Source of the DNA: Dryas octopetala
Taxonomy: Eukaryota > Streptophyta > Magnoliopsida > Rosales > Rosaceae
Direction: 5' to 3'
Assembly (NCBI GenBank): GCA_963921425.1
Contig: OY992833.1
Location: forward strand, 15,107,738-15,171,737
Length of the DNA: 64,000 nt
In this document: positions 10,486 through 23,299 of the stretch, piece by piece
Numbering within the stretch: position 1 is the first letter of the stretch
Layout of the letters: each line of letters starts with the position of its first letter
Translations under genes and position numbers: made by a program
The notes under the pieces: generated by a model
What the model saw: the letters and a program-made list of their open reading frames with translations, nothing else
The model's database searches: none
Told to the model about the DNA's origin: nothing

Positions 10486-13400
10486 TTAAACATCCATATC
10501 ATCATCAAGCTCATCGTCAGCAATTGAATTAACCAGCTCAGTAGGCAAAGGTAATGCTTCATCAAAAGGTGTCTCTTCCACGCCAACCCTTGTTTGCATA
10601 TCTTCATTGTCAAGTACCCGATCATCTAGATTTGGTATGGCATAATCATCAATTGTATCTTTATCTTCTAATACATCAAAAAAATCCCTCGGATGCGTTC
10701 GGACCACTACATGCCAATCTTTTTCAATCGAATCTGCAACATAAAATACTTGCATTGCTTGTGAAGCTAGTATGAAAGGGTCATCCCTAAATCCCAATCG
10801 ATTGAAGTTCACCAAGGTAAAACCATATTGATCTGTCTTCATACCCCTAGGACTTCCACTATCAACCCAATCACACTTAAACAACATCACACAACGACCC
10901 ATATCTTCTGCCTCAGTGGGACCACAATATCTAACCAAAAACGTATCTGTGACAACACCATAGCAATTAACTTGTCCAACACCACCCGGAATATTTGCAG
11001 GTACAAATACACCATAATTTTGATTCTTATGCTTATCATCCACTGATTTTATTCGAAATCTAAAACCATTAATAGCGTGACTTTTGTATTTCGTCACAAG
11101 TGTGCGAGGAGGATTAGCAAGCCAATGCAAGTCATCGGATATCAACGGATCATTAGCATAAAACCTTGCATTAATCTGGGAAAAAGATGATGTAGAAACA
11201 TTAGGTAAAAATTAATATTACAGACATGATGTAAAAACTTAGTAATTGAATTCTTACATGTTTCTTGAACCATTCAGGAAATTCCTTCTTGCTTATCTCC
11301 ATGATTTGTCTCCTAGTGAACTTTTCCCTTCGATGTTTATCTCTCAAAAAGTCCTCATGTTGCCTTCTAAAAGGGATTACTTCATCACAATTATCAAGAA
11401 TGTAACTGTGGCATCGATTCCTATCATTTAGATCAAGCTCCACATTTTCACCTGAACCTAAATATTGACCTGTGGAGTCAAAAATTGATAACCCACCACA
11501 TATTCCACGTCCAATACCATCTGCATTTCGACCCTTACGAGTACGACGAGTATCAACATCTCTAAGGTACATGGAACAAAAAGACAAACCCTCATCAACC
11601 AAATACCCTTCAGCAATAGAACCTTCAGGACGACTCTTATTTCGCACATACCGCTTCAGTGTTTGCAAATACCTTCAATATTTAACATGACAAAAATAAA
11701 TTAGAAAATCAAAACTAAAATGAATGCAAATTAAGCATAAGGAAAGACCATTACCGTTCAATGGGATACATCCATCTATATTGAACTGGTCCTGCAATGG
11801 CAGCTTCATTTGCCAAGTGAATTGGGAGATGCACCATGACATCAAAAAATGAAGGAGGGAAAATCTTCTCCATCTGACATAAGGTTAATGCAATTCTAGA
11901 GTTCAGTTGATTGAATGATGCCTCAGTTTCCTTCTTGCTACACAACTGTCTAAAGATTGCACTCAACTCTAGTAAAACCATTGTGACAGATTTGGGTAAC
12001 ACACCACGTATTGCAAGCGGAAGTAATTGTTGCATTAAAACATGGCAATCGTGACTTTTCAACCCATTTATTTTTCTCTCATTCGCATTCACACATCGAG
12101 ACAAATTTGCTGAATATCCATCAGGAACTCGAATAGTAGACAACACTTTGCAAAATGAGATTTTTTCTTCTTTGCTCAATGTGAATATTGCCGGGGGCAA
12201 AAATGTTTTATCACCTTCTCTGCGAGGATGTTGACTATGTCTTATATTCAAAACTTCAAGATCTGCACGTGCAGCCAATCCATCCTTTGTCCTCTTCGCA
12301 ATATCCAACAATGTTCCAACCACATTATCACATACATTCTTCTCAATATGCATGACATCGAGATTGTGTCTAATCAAAAGATGCCTCCAATAGGGTAGTT
12401 CAAAAACTATGCTTTTCTTTCTCCACTGACCGTAATTACTTCTAGAAATTGAAGGTCTGCGTCTTCTTTGTCCAACAAGAGCATTTTGGTCATGCTTTCC
12501 AAAAGTGAACCTCAAATTAGATAGTTGTTCAAGACATTGTAACCCATTCAACTGTCTTGGTGCATGACGATCTTCTCGATGACCATTAAATGCTGCTTGT
12601 TCCCTTCAAAACCTATGCCCAATGGGTAAAAATCTTCGATGCCCCAAATAACAAATCTTACGACTCACAGGAAAATGTTCTAATACATTATCATCCATGC
12701 AATGCGGACATGCTTTATATCCTTTAGTACTCCATCCAGACAACATTCCATAAGCTGAAAAATCACTAATGGTCCATAACACAGCAGCCTTCATCGTAAA
12801 AGTTTGGTTTGAAAACACATCATACGTGGTAGAGCCAACCTCCACAACTCATTCAACTCATCAATTAATGGTCGCAAATACACATCAATATCATTTCCAG
12901 GACTTCTCGGTCCTGGAATCAATAAGGACAATAATAAATTTGGTTGCTTCATACACATCCATGGAGGCAAATTGTAAACAGAAAGCACCACAGGCCATGT
13001 GCTATGGGCATTGCTCATATGGCCAAAAGGATTAAATCCATCACTTGCCATCCCTAAACGCACATTTCGAATTTCTGACGCAAACTCAGAGTACAAAGTA
13101 TCTAAATGCTTCCATGCCGGAGAATCTGATGGATGCCTCATAAACCCATCCTTGGGACATTCAGTTGCATGTCACCTCATATGTTCGGCAATATGCTTCG
13201 ACATATAAAACCTCTTCAATCTCGACTTTAGAGGGAAGTACCACATAACCTTAGCTGAGACTTTCTTTCCAGAAGTATCATCTTCCTTGTTATCTTTATA
13301 TCTTGATTTGCCACACACCGAACATGCAGTCAATTTTGAGGTTTCTTTCCAATATATCATGCAATCATTAGGACATGCATCAATCTTCTCATACGTGAGA

Positions 13401-14023
13401 CCTAACCCATTTATAAGTTTTTTTGCCTTATAACAAGATTCAGGCAAACAATCTTCATCAGGCAACATTCTTTTTACCAATTCTAGTAACGTAGTGAATA
13501 AACTATCTGGCAAACTCCCTAAACACTTAATCTGGTACAATCTTACAACAGCCTCCAATTTCTTAAATTCTTTACAACCAGGATACAACTCTTGATCTGT
13601 CTCTTCAAGCAACTTGAAAAAACTTTCAGCCTCTGCTGGACGCCCATCCACAATAGGGGGTTGTGTCGACGACCCGACCTCTTCTCCCGTTACTGGTTGA
13701 ACAAATATGTCATTAAGAAAATCGTGCATACCATCCATCTCCCCTCCTACATCATCTTCTATCATCCTTAAAATTGGCTCTCCAATGTTAGGCTCTCCAT
13801 GATGACGCCACCAAGCTTTTTTATAATCTTTATCCATATCATGCCAAACAAGATGATCCACAATAGTTTGTCTTCCAAAGGTATATCGATTGCAACATTT
13901 TTTACAAGGACATTTGAACTTATCTGGCCCAACACCATTCGCAACCGCTTGATCCAAAAACAAATTGATTCCATCTACGTATGCCTCTAACTGTCGCGGT
14001 ATCGTCAACCAACTCCTATCCAT
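10486..14023 (-). pseudogene. CACTA TNP2-type transposase, broken
   Basis: Exons are 11755-14023, 11258-11672 and 10486-11175, about 1,124 codons. The N-terminus (MDRSWLTIPRQLEAYVDGI, with CPCKKCCNR) is the plant transposase-associated domain. The tnp2 transposase core follows (FNPFGHMSNAHSTWP, YGMLSGWSTKG, LPYWRHLLIRHNLDVMHIEK). DUF4218 (GLKSHDCHVLMQQLLPLAIR) and DUF4216 (YYGVF-type block and CDWVD) come next. Three lesions are visible in exon 1. A TGA at 13172-13174 stands where Trp is usual (HMR-W-HAT). There is a one-base loss near 12845 (ELW/EVG). A second TGA at 12606-12608 stands where CGA would fit. The product is therefore not full length. Confidence 0.9.
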
Positions 14024-15200
14024 GCTTTACCTCCTAATAATCAAAATATATTACGCGACTCTTAGATGAAAACTCTAGACTCTAACGCCTACAATCTTTC
14101 AATCCCTATTATGTAGGCGTACATATCCATACCTATTAGATTAAATTCAAAAAACATTCAATATATTAGAAGGAACAAATTAATAAATTAAATTCACACA
14201 TTAATAAATTAGGAGCAACAAATTAATAAATTAAATTCACAAATTAGCAAGAAGAAATTAATAAATTAAATTCACAAATTAATAAATTAGGATGATCAAA
14301 TTAATAAATTAATTTTTCTTATAATTTTTATTTTTAAGGTTGGTACATGAATTTTTAAAGTTAAATAGTATGTTAGCTAAATAACTAATATTTTCATACT
14401 ACCCTAATAATATATTAACACTAACATGCAATATATGACAAAATAAACACAAATCTAACACATACATATATATCAATTAAATTAAACATAAATAATTTTT
14501 AACATATTTTTAGCTCTAACAAATTTTTAACTACAACACATCAACATACAACCACAAAAAACAAATATCCAAGACAGAAAAACCTTGTTGCCAAATCAAA
14601 ATCTCCACCCAAACCTTGCTGCACCAAATGGTAGGCCTGCAAAATAAAACACAAAAAATCATAGTTTAGATCCAAATCAAACACAAAAAATCAGACCCAA
14701 ATCTAAGGCAAAACTGAAAACTCAACCTAAAAATCCAAGGATGCACAAAATGAAACACAAATCGATCTTTGTTACACCTTTGCCGATCGAACCTGAAAAA
14801 AAAAAAAAGAGAAAATAAAACCCAAAATCAGATCTGTTTGAAACCCAAAATCTAATAAATCAGAAACTCAAATCAAAGAAGGAAGACCCAAAATCAACAC
14901 AAAAATACCCAAAATCAAACTCCAATCAACCTGAAATCGTGTTCAAACAAAGGAAGACCCAAATCAAACCCCAGCCGATCGAGTTCCAAAGGATGCACCT
15001 GAAAATAAAGAAAAAAAGAATATATTACGAAGAAGAAGAAGGGAAGAAGAAGAAAAGAAGAAAAAGAAATGAAGAAGAAGATCACTGTGAAGAAGAAGAT
15101 TACTGTGAACTGAAATGAAGGAGGCGCGCGGCGAAGAAGGAGAGAAAATGCGAAGGAGAAGGAGAAATGAAGGGGGGAGGCTGCACAGCGTAAGTAGGTT
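14024..15200. other. CACTA 5' region upstream of the transposase
   Basis: AT-rich DNA with repeated attaataaattaaattcac-type units at about 14178-14310 and a purine-rich GAAGAA stretch at about 15030-15180. It probably holds the transposase promoter and leader (transcribed right to left). No coding sequence was seen. Confidence 0.5.
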
Positions 15201-15204
15201 AGAG

Positions 15205-15560
15205 CAATCCTGGCGGTTTGGAACGCCAGGATTAAATATGATGGCGGTCCAATCCGCCAGGATTGAGTTTGACCGTCAACGGGTCTTCTGAACGCGGGAA
15301 TTTTCCCGCTTGTTTAATCCTGGCGGATACAACCGCCAGGCATGAGTAATCTTGGCGGTTTAATCCGCCACAATTGAGTAATCCTGGCGGTCCCTTCCGC
15401 CAGGATTGAGTTCGACTCTCAACACGCGTTCTGAATTAATCCTGGCGGATATAACCGCCACGTATGAGTATTGCTGGCGGTTTTATGTGTCCGCCAGGAA
15501 TAGAGTAGTATTCGCGTCGGATAAAACTAATCCGCCAGCATTGTCCGCCACAATGGACAG
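15205..15560. repeat. Right subterminal repeat array of the CACTA element
   Basis: About 16 copies of CCTGGCGG/CCGCCAGG-type motifs in facing pairs. The 22-base palindromic unit at 15319-15340 is identical to the one at 8174-8195 in the left array: 8-bp arms around ATACAA. Confidence 0.85.
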
Positions 15561-15561
15561 T

Positions 15562-15574
15562 TTTTGTAGTAGTG
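15562..15574 (-). repeat. CACTA right terminal inverted repeat
   Basis: TTTTGTAGTAGTG, the exact reverse complement of the left end, followed by the TAA target duplication. Confidence 0.95.
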
Positions 15575-15577
15575 TAA

Positions 15578-18500
15578 GGATACCAAATTTGTATCTCAAA
15601 TGATATGTTAGTATTTTATTAATTTATATATGGCTCACCCTAAGAATTATTTATTTTATAACAAGCAAAACACTGACATGTATAACGACACATCATTTGG
15701 GATCCCTAGCATTATTGATTCAAAATATAGTGTTTAAGTGCAATATTTATTGTATCGCAAAGTATTTGCTTCAAAATGAGACTATAACGAGCATTAAAAA
15801 AGAATTAAGAGTTTTACATAAAGCACATTTTACAAACTTTTCGGCGAGTTAATGTATGATGGATTCAAAAGGATACTATAACGAGCATATATAGGATCTC
15901 GTGTCTCAACTCTCACACGAAAGCAAGAATTGAATGATATGGTAATTGTGTTATATTCTCATTCTTGTTATATGACCTTAACAATAGACACACTTCACAT
16001 AATGGAGTTTAGAATAAACAAAACTTCTGAATAATTACTTGTTTCTTTCAAACTGATCAAACATAGAAAAGATGAATAACTTAAATCAGTACATAACATA
16101 TTTGATAAATAACTTAAACCAAAATAATATAAGAGCAATTAAGAAAAATATATACTTATCGTCAAACACAAACAAGAAATCACCTATAGTTAAGCAAATT
16201 TTTAGCTCCACAGGATATGTACTAAGTTTGGTTTTTAGAGCGCCTACATACTCGATCGACTTGAAATGCTTCTAGATAGAAATCGTATGTGTATGCACTA
16301 CTCAAAATTAACACTTAAAAGACGCATAGAAAAAAATAATTATGATGGTTTTTTAACCATTAATTGTGTCATAAATACTCTTTTTATGACGTAAAGAATT
16401 TCTTCCATCCTAAAGCCTTGCTAGTAAGGATGGTATATTTTCTAAAAGTCTTCTTTTAATCTTATTTTAAAGACATGTTTTAGCTAAACATCCTAAATGA
16501 TAGACTTAAAAGACCTTAACTTTTTAAAACTTAACTTCGCATTCGATACATTATTCTCCCCCTTCAAATATTATTTGATCCATTATTCGCATTCACCACA
16601 ACAGTCACCACAATTGCTATCTTTTCGTTTAAACTTGGACCATCATTGTAACTTTATTCTCATAATATCCATAAAAGTTTATTCTTATTATCTTTATAGT
16701 CTTTTCATATTTAACTTTGATCACCGTCATTATCTACTCTACCTTTCGTCGTCGTTTACTTTCACCACAATCGCCGAAGTGGAGCTTGTGCATGTCCTAC
16801 TACATTTACAAAGGAAGTGTATGCATGTGTTATAGAAGATGTTTGAGGAGCTGCTCCTGCATGTCTTGGATGTGTAAGAATTTCTAATACATGCAGCAAT
16901 ATAATCCCCGAGATTATGTGGTGCAGGACATCGAGCATATACTAGAAGGGTATTCGCGAGATTTACTCAAGATTTCTTTGCTTGGGTAGATTTCTTTAAG
17001 TGGCCCCTTTTTGTCATTTTTTGCTTGCTCCAATGAAAGAAAACAATAAAACAAATTTAACTCATAAAAAAAAAAAAAGAACCCACAATAAGAAAATTAA
17101 TTCATAATGAAATAAAATAAAAATTGAATTCAATTATTTACAATTTATTTTGATAAATTCAAAAATTGGAAACTGGTTATGAAAAGAGGCAAGCCTCAAC
17201 ATTAAGGACCAACCCTACCAAATAGGGGTGGCCCACCCTTAATATCTCTAACTTCCGATTATTGTTTAAAGTATATTGTTTTGTTTTTAAGAAGTCTTAG
17301 AATATCAAATGATTTGTCCTTAAACTTATGCATTTAGGTTGCTTCACTTTGATTAATTAGTACAATTATATATGTTAATATTAATTAATTTTGATAGAAT
17401 GACAATACCATTTTTTGTTAATACTGAATTTGTAGTTTCTAGTATGTTGAGGGGTGAAAATCTAGCAAATTAATCTACTAAAAATATAAAAAATTTACAA
17501 AAAAATAATAAAGAAATTATGTTGAGTGAGGACAAAGCAAGCAAAAATCAATAGTGAAAACCTACCAAATCAATTGTGTAAAATCAATAGCAAAAATCAA
17601 TCGTGGAAAATGATGTGAGTACCCTATCAAACCACCTAATGAAAATATTGTAGAGTAGATACAATTTTCTAGTATTCAAGCTTGTGGCATTGTCACGAGT
17701 TTGGATCGATCATATCCAGGCAAACCAGGCTTCATTATCTTCAATTATGTAGAATAAGTTTTTACGATATTCAAATAATTTATCAATTTCTTGATTTTAA
17801 GAAAGCCAATATAAGCTCCAATTCTACGTCCTTTGGTATTCGATTAGTTCTAGAAAGTACCACACAAAATATAACATAGCGGATTCCAATGGTGGCAAGG
17901 TTTCACTCGCAACTAGCTTAGATTCCAGTGTCAACTACACCACCTCATCAATACTGATTTGATTGTCTGATTTTATGAACTTAAACCCATGATTCTCCAT
18001 CCTCTCTTTCTTATTGTCGTAAGTTAGACCGAAGTAGAAGAATGGAACTCATAGTCCAATTCCTCTAATCATTAACGATGACGATAGCATGGTCATCCTT
18101 CAAGACCATCAAAGGCTCCTAGTTTTTTAGATCGAATATAGTTGCAACCATATCCACCTATAGTTCAAGACACCCCATATTTAGGAGTACTGTCTTTATT
18201 GATGAAACCTTAAATTATATAAGTTTCATAATCGCAGCATTCCAAATAATTAAGCTTAATGTATAATTTTATTAAAGCCGAAGAACCAATATAGAAAGTA
18301 GTTATGTCATTACAAGCTAGGCTAAGACATATTTCCATCTAAGACGAGATTCTAAACAACTAGACAGTTTCTACTTGTGAAAAGGCCATGGACATTTAAC
18401 TATTTTTTATAATAATAAATCTCAGATCGGTTAATTGTTGAAATATTAGTCTTCAAGAATAATTTTTCATAATATTAATTAAATAAATAAATTTTAATAT

Positions 18501-21500
18501 TATTATTCATGAGCATGAATAGAAAATCATGGTAGTGTTGGAAATTACAGGTATGATAATAAGAAAATATATTTATCACATAAATGCAACATAACTAGTT
18601 TTTAAAATTTGTCTTCAATCAAACCCAACCAAGGACCCGATCATACACATATATGAAATTCAACATAAGAACAAATAAGAAAGTTACCTTCTTCTGTTCT
18701 TCTATGGAGCTATTATTGTTCATAGTTGATGACGGCTTCTAATTCTCCTTTTACAATTCACATTAGCACTACAATTGTAATGCCTTTAAAAATGTTCCAC
18801 AACAAATGTGAATCAAGTAAGAATATGTGAGTGATGATCGGAAGTGCTAGCAACGATCAAGACATCTTTCTCTCTCACTAGCTATGGCCGATGACAACAA
18901 TATTGGGTATGGGTGTGTTTTATTTTTCGGCTCTTTCAACTCTCCCAAGACTCAAAAGAACGTGTTAGTTCTTAGGATTTGTTATATTGGCTATGTTCCT
19001 TGTCAAAACAATTGTATTAATTTGTATTTAATCACTCACAAGCTCTAGGCTAGATTTAGGACAAGTTCTACTGCTTTGAAGAAGTCAAGAATGATCAAAG
19101 ACACAAGGTATACTGCACTTCATTCATTTCATGAAATTAACAGATTTTTGTCTATTTGACTAGTCGTTCACTGATCATAAAGAACACTGTTTTTCACGTA
19201 CAGTGACTGTTACTTAAGTCACAGTTGCTACAGTGGGTCCATTTCGGGTCTTTGCTTTTTAAGCCCATTTCTTGAAAGCCCATGTTCTGTTTAGTACTAG
19301 ACATGCATGTGCATTGCACATGACTTGTTTCCCCTACTGTAGCAATCAGATCTGATTGCATCTTTGCCATTCACGCACACACCTTCACACATCAGCACTA
19401 TTCATCATCTTCCTCACATTTCTGATTTTTAAAGAAAAATTCCTTTTTACAGCTGATTATTCCTATCCTTAGTAATACTAGGATACCCCTCTAGGACAAA
19501 GAGAATATGCCCTTCATCCGTCTCTTGTGGACAGCCATTGATTGGCTTCCACGTGGCATGGGCGAACATGCTTCTTGCGTGAGTGTGTACGGGGTTAAGT
19601 GGCTGGCTGGTCAGATCTTTTTGGTGGGTTGATGAGCAATTTTGAGCGTGCATTCTTGGTTTTTCACGTCTGGGTATTTCTCATGTGAAGTGCTCATCTT
19701 CAACATTTTTCAGAAAATGGTCTTTTAATTCTTGAAAAATCACAAAGAGATTTTCTGAACTTGTTTTGTTAAATCTAAAATTCTATATGGGTTTGAGTGC
19801 TAAAATGTCTTCATACATTCTTCAAACACATTTATTTTAGATTTAAGTTGAAGGATTCAATATTGATCTTTTCATGCCGATAGCTTGAGAAGGTTGATCT
19901 TTGTTTGTGAATCCTACATTTGCATATCATGTTCATGCATTGATGATACCACTGAGCTTGGTGCGAATTGGTGCCATGGGTTGATGAGCTTGGAGTGGAG
20001 CTGCCTTCTTCATGAATGACCGATTGCCTTGCTAATGGAAGTTGCACAAAGGGGTAAGATAGCTGCCACTTAGTCTAGGACTTAGTGATTGAGCTTGTGT
20101 GCTGAGTGCTCCCTTTTGTATTGAACTTCTGATTTAGTGGATTGCTTGGTCAGCTGGATAGACCCCCAGTTTTTACCCTTTGTGGTTTTTCTGGGTGAAC
20201 ATCTTGTGTGCATTTGTCTTCCTTGTTTGTGTTGTTATGATTACTGATTCACTCAACATCTAAACACAAATCGGTACTGTAGCTATATGCTGGAAATTGA
20301 TATATGCCTTATTTAATTGTCTAGCTAATCACACACCACTGTAGTTGTGGATAACACTGGGATGCCTATTGTGATGGATCCTCTGAGTGTATAGGATGTC
20401 ACTTGATCCTTGGTGTGTTTGATTTGTGTTGTTTACTGAAGTGATTTTTGGTTTTTAGAAGTCAATGTGGAGTTTCACATTTTTGTTACAGGACCGTCAG
20501 AGTTGTGTTTGGTTGACTAGTTCGTGAGTGATCACATAAACCAAAAATTGGGGTCCGATCACTGAAAGTGAAATTAATCAAGTTAATTGAGTGAATAGAT
20601 CACCTAAATTAAACTTTCAGAACGTAGTAGGAATAACCCACCCAAACTTACACCACTCTTTTACTTAAGTAAATGGATAACAATCATATTTATAATAAGA
20701 GTGGAAAAACCAAATCACGAGGATTTCTAGTGGTGGTCGGCCATAGTGCAAGGATTTGGCTTATTTACATGTACAACACCCATTATTATAGAGATTTTCT
20801 GCTATGGTTGAGTTCTATAGGCTTCCATTGCAAATTTGTTTTAAAGTTTACCCCAACTTAGCCTTTAGAGATTGGCATAACTTGTAGATTGGCTATTTTT
20901 GAGTTCATTGGTGCCAGTGGTGAAGGATAGTGAGGCATGATGATGGAGACCGGTGATCATAGAAGAAGTGGGTTTTATCAATGGCACGTGTTACTATTAT
21001 TAATTTCGATGCCGATTGATCTCAATGATGAATTGATTTCATAGATCATCTCGTTCTAGTTCAATGGTACTAGTGATAATAAACAATACCAGAAGCCTGC
21101 ACTCGGCGATGACAACACTCAAGTATAACCGTCATTCAGTGGTACATTTTATACTAATGTAATATCATTCATATAAGAAAACTATATGCTAGAGACTTAT
21201 AATTAAACGATAAAAAAAGATGACATGTAGCAAAAGTGACAACTTTGAATTGTGACAAGATTTTTAATTATAATCATGGACATTCATGATGACATCTAAT
21301 TATTGTCCTACCTTGAATTGATTGTGACGTTATCATATGTTATAACCATTCTAACTACTTTGTGAACCTATATGATGAATTAATTGACTATATATTTATC
21401 CATTTGTGAAAAATTCCAAACCCAATTGATTTTTTCTTATTGAGAAAATTATGATTACAAACATTCATGATATTTAAATTGTAAGAAAATAAGTCATCCA

Positions 21501-22660
21501 ATACATAAATGGACAATGTGGGACCCTTGATTTTGCATCATTGGGATCGCAAAGAAACAAAGACCAGGACCCCTGGAATTGCTAAGCATCAAGAAAATCT
21601 TCATAACAGACATAGGAAGGTTCTAGAGGTCCGCTGAATAAACATTTGTCAGAGGTGTGCATAAGTGTGGAGTCTCGAATAGTCAGAGGTACGTTATTTG
21701 CCGCGACGAAAAAGATGAAAGATGCAAGTGAGAACGTCCTGGGCACATGGGTGACCGATTTTAATTATAATGAATCCTAGCCTCATAAGAAAGTCTGAAT
21801 GAGTTAGAACAACCCATAGGGTCGGCACCAAACCAATGCCCCCTAACCTCCAAGGTTTTTCCCATGTCTTATCATCAAGGTGGAGATTTTACGTTATACG
21901 CTTCAGCCAACACATAATTTAATTAGCGTCAGCAAATACCTTAGCCTAAATTACATTTTTAGTTCCTATAGTGTGCTATTTCATCTTTATAGGTTAAAAA
22001 CATACACTTATACTCGTGTAGTTCATATTAGGTTGCAATCAAGCTCAAATCTTGAACTATGTCAATGGAATGGACCAAATCATGACTTGGCCTTCCTTGA
22101 ATTATCTAAAAGACATCCTTTAAAATCCATGTTTATGGCAGATTGAGGGGTTTTAAAAGCACACTAAATGGTAAAAATATCCTTACTCGTGGCACGCATA
22201 TGATGACCATTTCATAATTCCATAGATAGAGTTAGGGATTTAGACTTGATTGCAACCTAATGTGAACTACATCTGTATGATTGTACATTTTTAAACTATT
22301 GGGGATGAAATTGAAAATCCATAAATCTACACAGACTAAAAGTGTTATTTGGCCAATAGCCTAATTAGTTAAAGAAACTTGGACCATTAAATGTGCATCA
22401 AAGAAATACGTAATCTTCATGATTATCTACTAGGCCATGTTTGTTAGGTAGAATAACATGTGAGAGTAAATAACTCAGCCTATTATTTTTTTGTAGCAAC
22501 AAAAAGGTTGGGATAACTTAACCCAAGATAAATTAAAATCATGTGTCTCATAAATCAAATTAACTCTAGACTTATACCTCATGCTCAAACTTCTACTTCT
22601 ACATTTGAAACCCATACTCGAGATTCAAGAGGCAGACTAGAGACCCCCAAACCCTAGACT
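15578..22660. other. Gene desert
   Basis: About 7 kb of AT-rich DNA with no gene I can support. All frames are short. The stretch at about 18,960-20,560 has a different texture (T/G-rich, mixed composition) and could be an old LTR-type element. I found no protein domain, primer-binding site or target duplication to prove it. Confidence 0.4.
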
Positions 22661-22669
22661 CGTAACCTA

Positions 22670-23050
22670 ACGTCTGGTGTTGGGGTTTTGATATGAGTTC
22701 ATAGTCTAAGGTGATTAGTTCCTAGTTTTGAGTCTCGTGTTAAGAGTTCGGAGTTATGGTCTTGAGTTTGGGGTTGGATTTAGGGTTCGGGATCCTAGGT
22801 ATGGAATCCAATGTTTGGGTTTTGGGGTCTGATTCTTGTGTCATAGGTCTTAGATTTATGATCCGGTGCTTGGGTTCAAGCTCCCAGTCTAGGGTTCTAG
22901 GTTTGAAGTTTGGGGCTAGGAATCTGGGGTTTGCATTTGGTGTTCGAGTCCCGGTTTGTAATTTAAGATCCAGTGTCCAAGGTTTAGGTTTGGGTCTTAG
23001 GTCTTAGGTTTCGATCTTAATCGCACTTCCAAATTTTAGTTTGGGATCAT
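22670..23050. repeat. G/T-rich degenerate telomere-like tract
   Basis: About 380 bases are dominated by GGTTT, GGGTT and TTAGG words (for example ggatttagggttcggg and gggttttggggtc). It resembles a decayed array of the plant telomere unit TTTAGGG or a G/T minisatellite. The long open frame through it is a product of the composition, not a gene. Confidence 0.45.
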
Positions 23051-23171
23051 AAGTTTAGTTTTGAGGGTGGGGTATACGGCTTCAACATCTGGTTCGATTT
23101 AATCTAATTCTATTGTACACAAAACACATATAATATTATTTAATTAGTCTAACGTTCCTGACCTAAAAAAG

Positions 23172-23270
23172 AATTAGGTCCAACCTTTTTTTTTTGTTAC
23201 ATTGGAGGAATTCGAACTCTTGACCTAACCTAATTCTAACACTTACCCCATTCACTTAGCTAATTAGGTC
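23172..23270 (-). mobile_element. tRNA-derived SINE-like insertion
   Basis: Read on the minus strand, an A-box-like TTAGCTAAGTGAATGGGG is followed about 30 bases later by a B-box-like AGTTCGAATTCC, then an A10 tail. The insert (about 23181-23261) lies between two copies of aattaggtc (23172-23180 and 23262-23270), with similarity extending a few bases beyond. This is the layout of a short plant SINE. It is about 80 bp without the flanks, shorter than most families, so it may be truncated. Confidence 0.55.
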
Positions 23271-23299
23271 AAACTTTTTAATCTCTTATTATGTTTTAT

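Larger units (their letters stand above)
7878..15574 (-). mobile_element. CACTA (En/Spm) DNA transposon, complete ends
   Basis: The element is 7,697 bp. It begins CACTACTACAAAA and ends with the exact reverse complement (13-bp terminal inverted repeats). It is flanked by a 3-bp target duplication, TAA, at 7875-7877 and 15575-15577. Both ends carry arrays of a CCTGGCGG/CCGCCAGG motif. Inside are two minus-strand genes: a TNP2-type transposase (10486-14023) and a Ptta/En/Spm-type second protein (8379-10244). Both have stop codons or a frameshift, so this copy is not autonomous. Its intact ends could still respond to an active relative. The whole desert around it is repeat-rich. Confidence 0.96.

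Noticed and set aside
18960..20560. Possible long LTR
   Set aside because: No convincing TG...CA ends, primer site, partner LTR or 5-bp target duplication was found.
22756..23007. 83-codon open frame (plus)
   Set aside because: It follows the G/T-rich repeat composition (Leu/Gly/Val-rich) and has no start context, splice sites or family.
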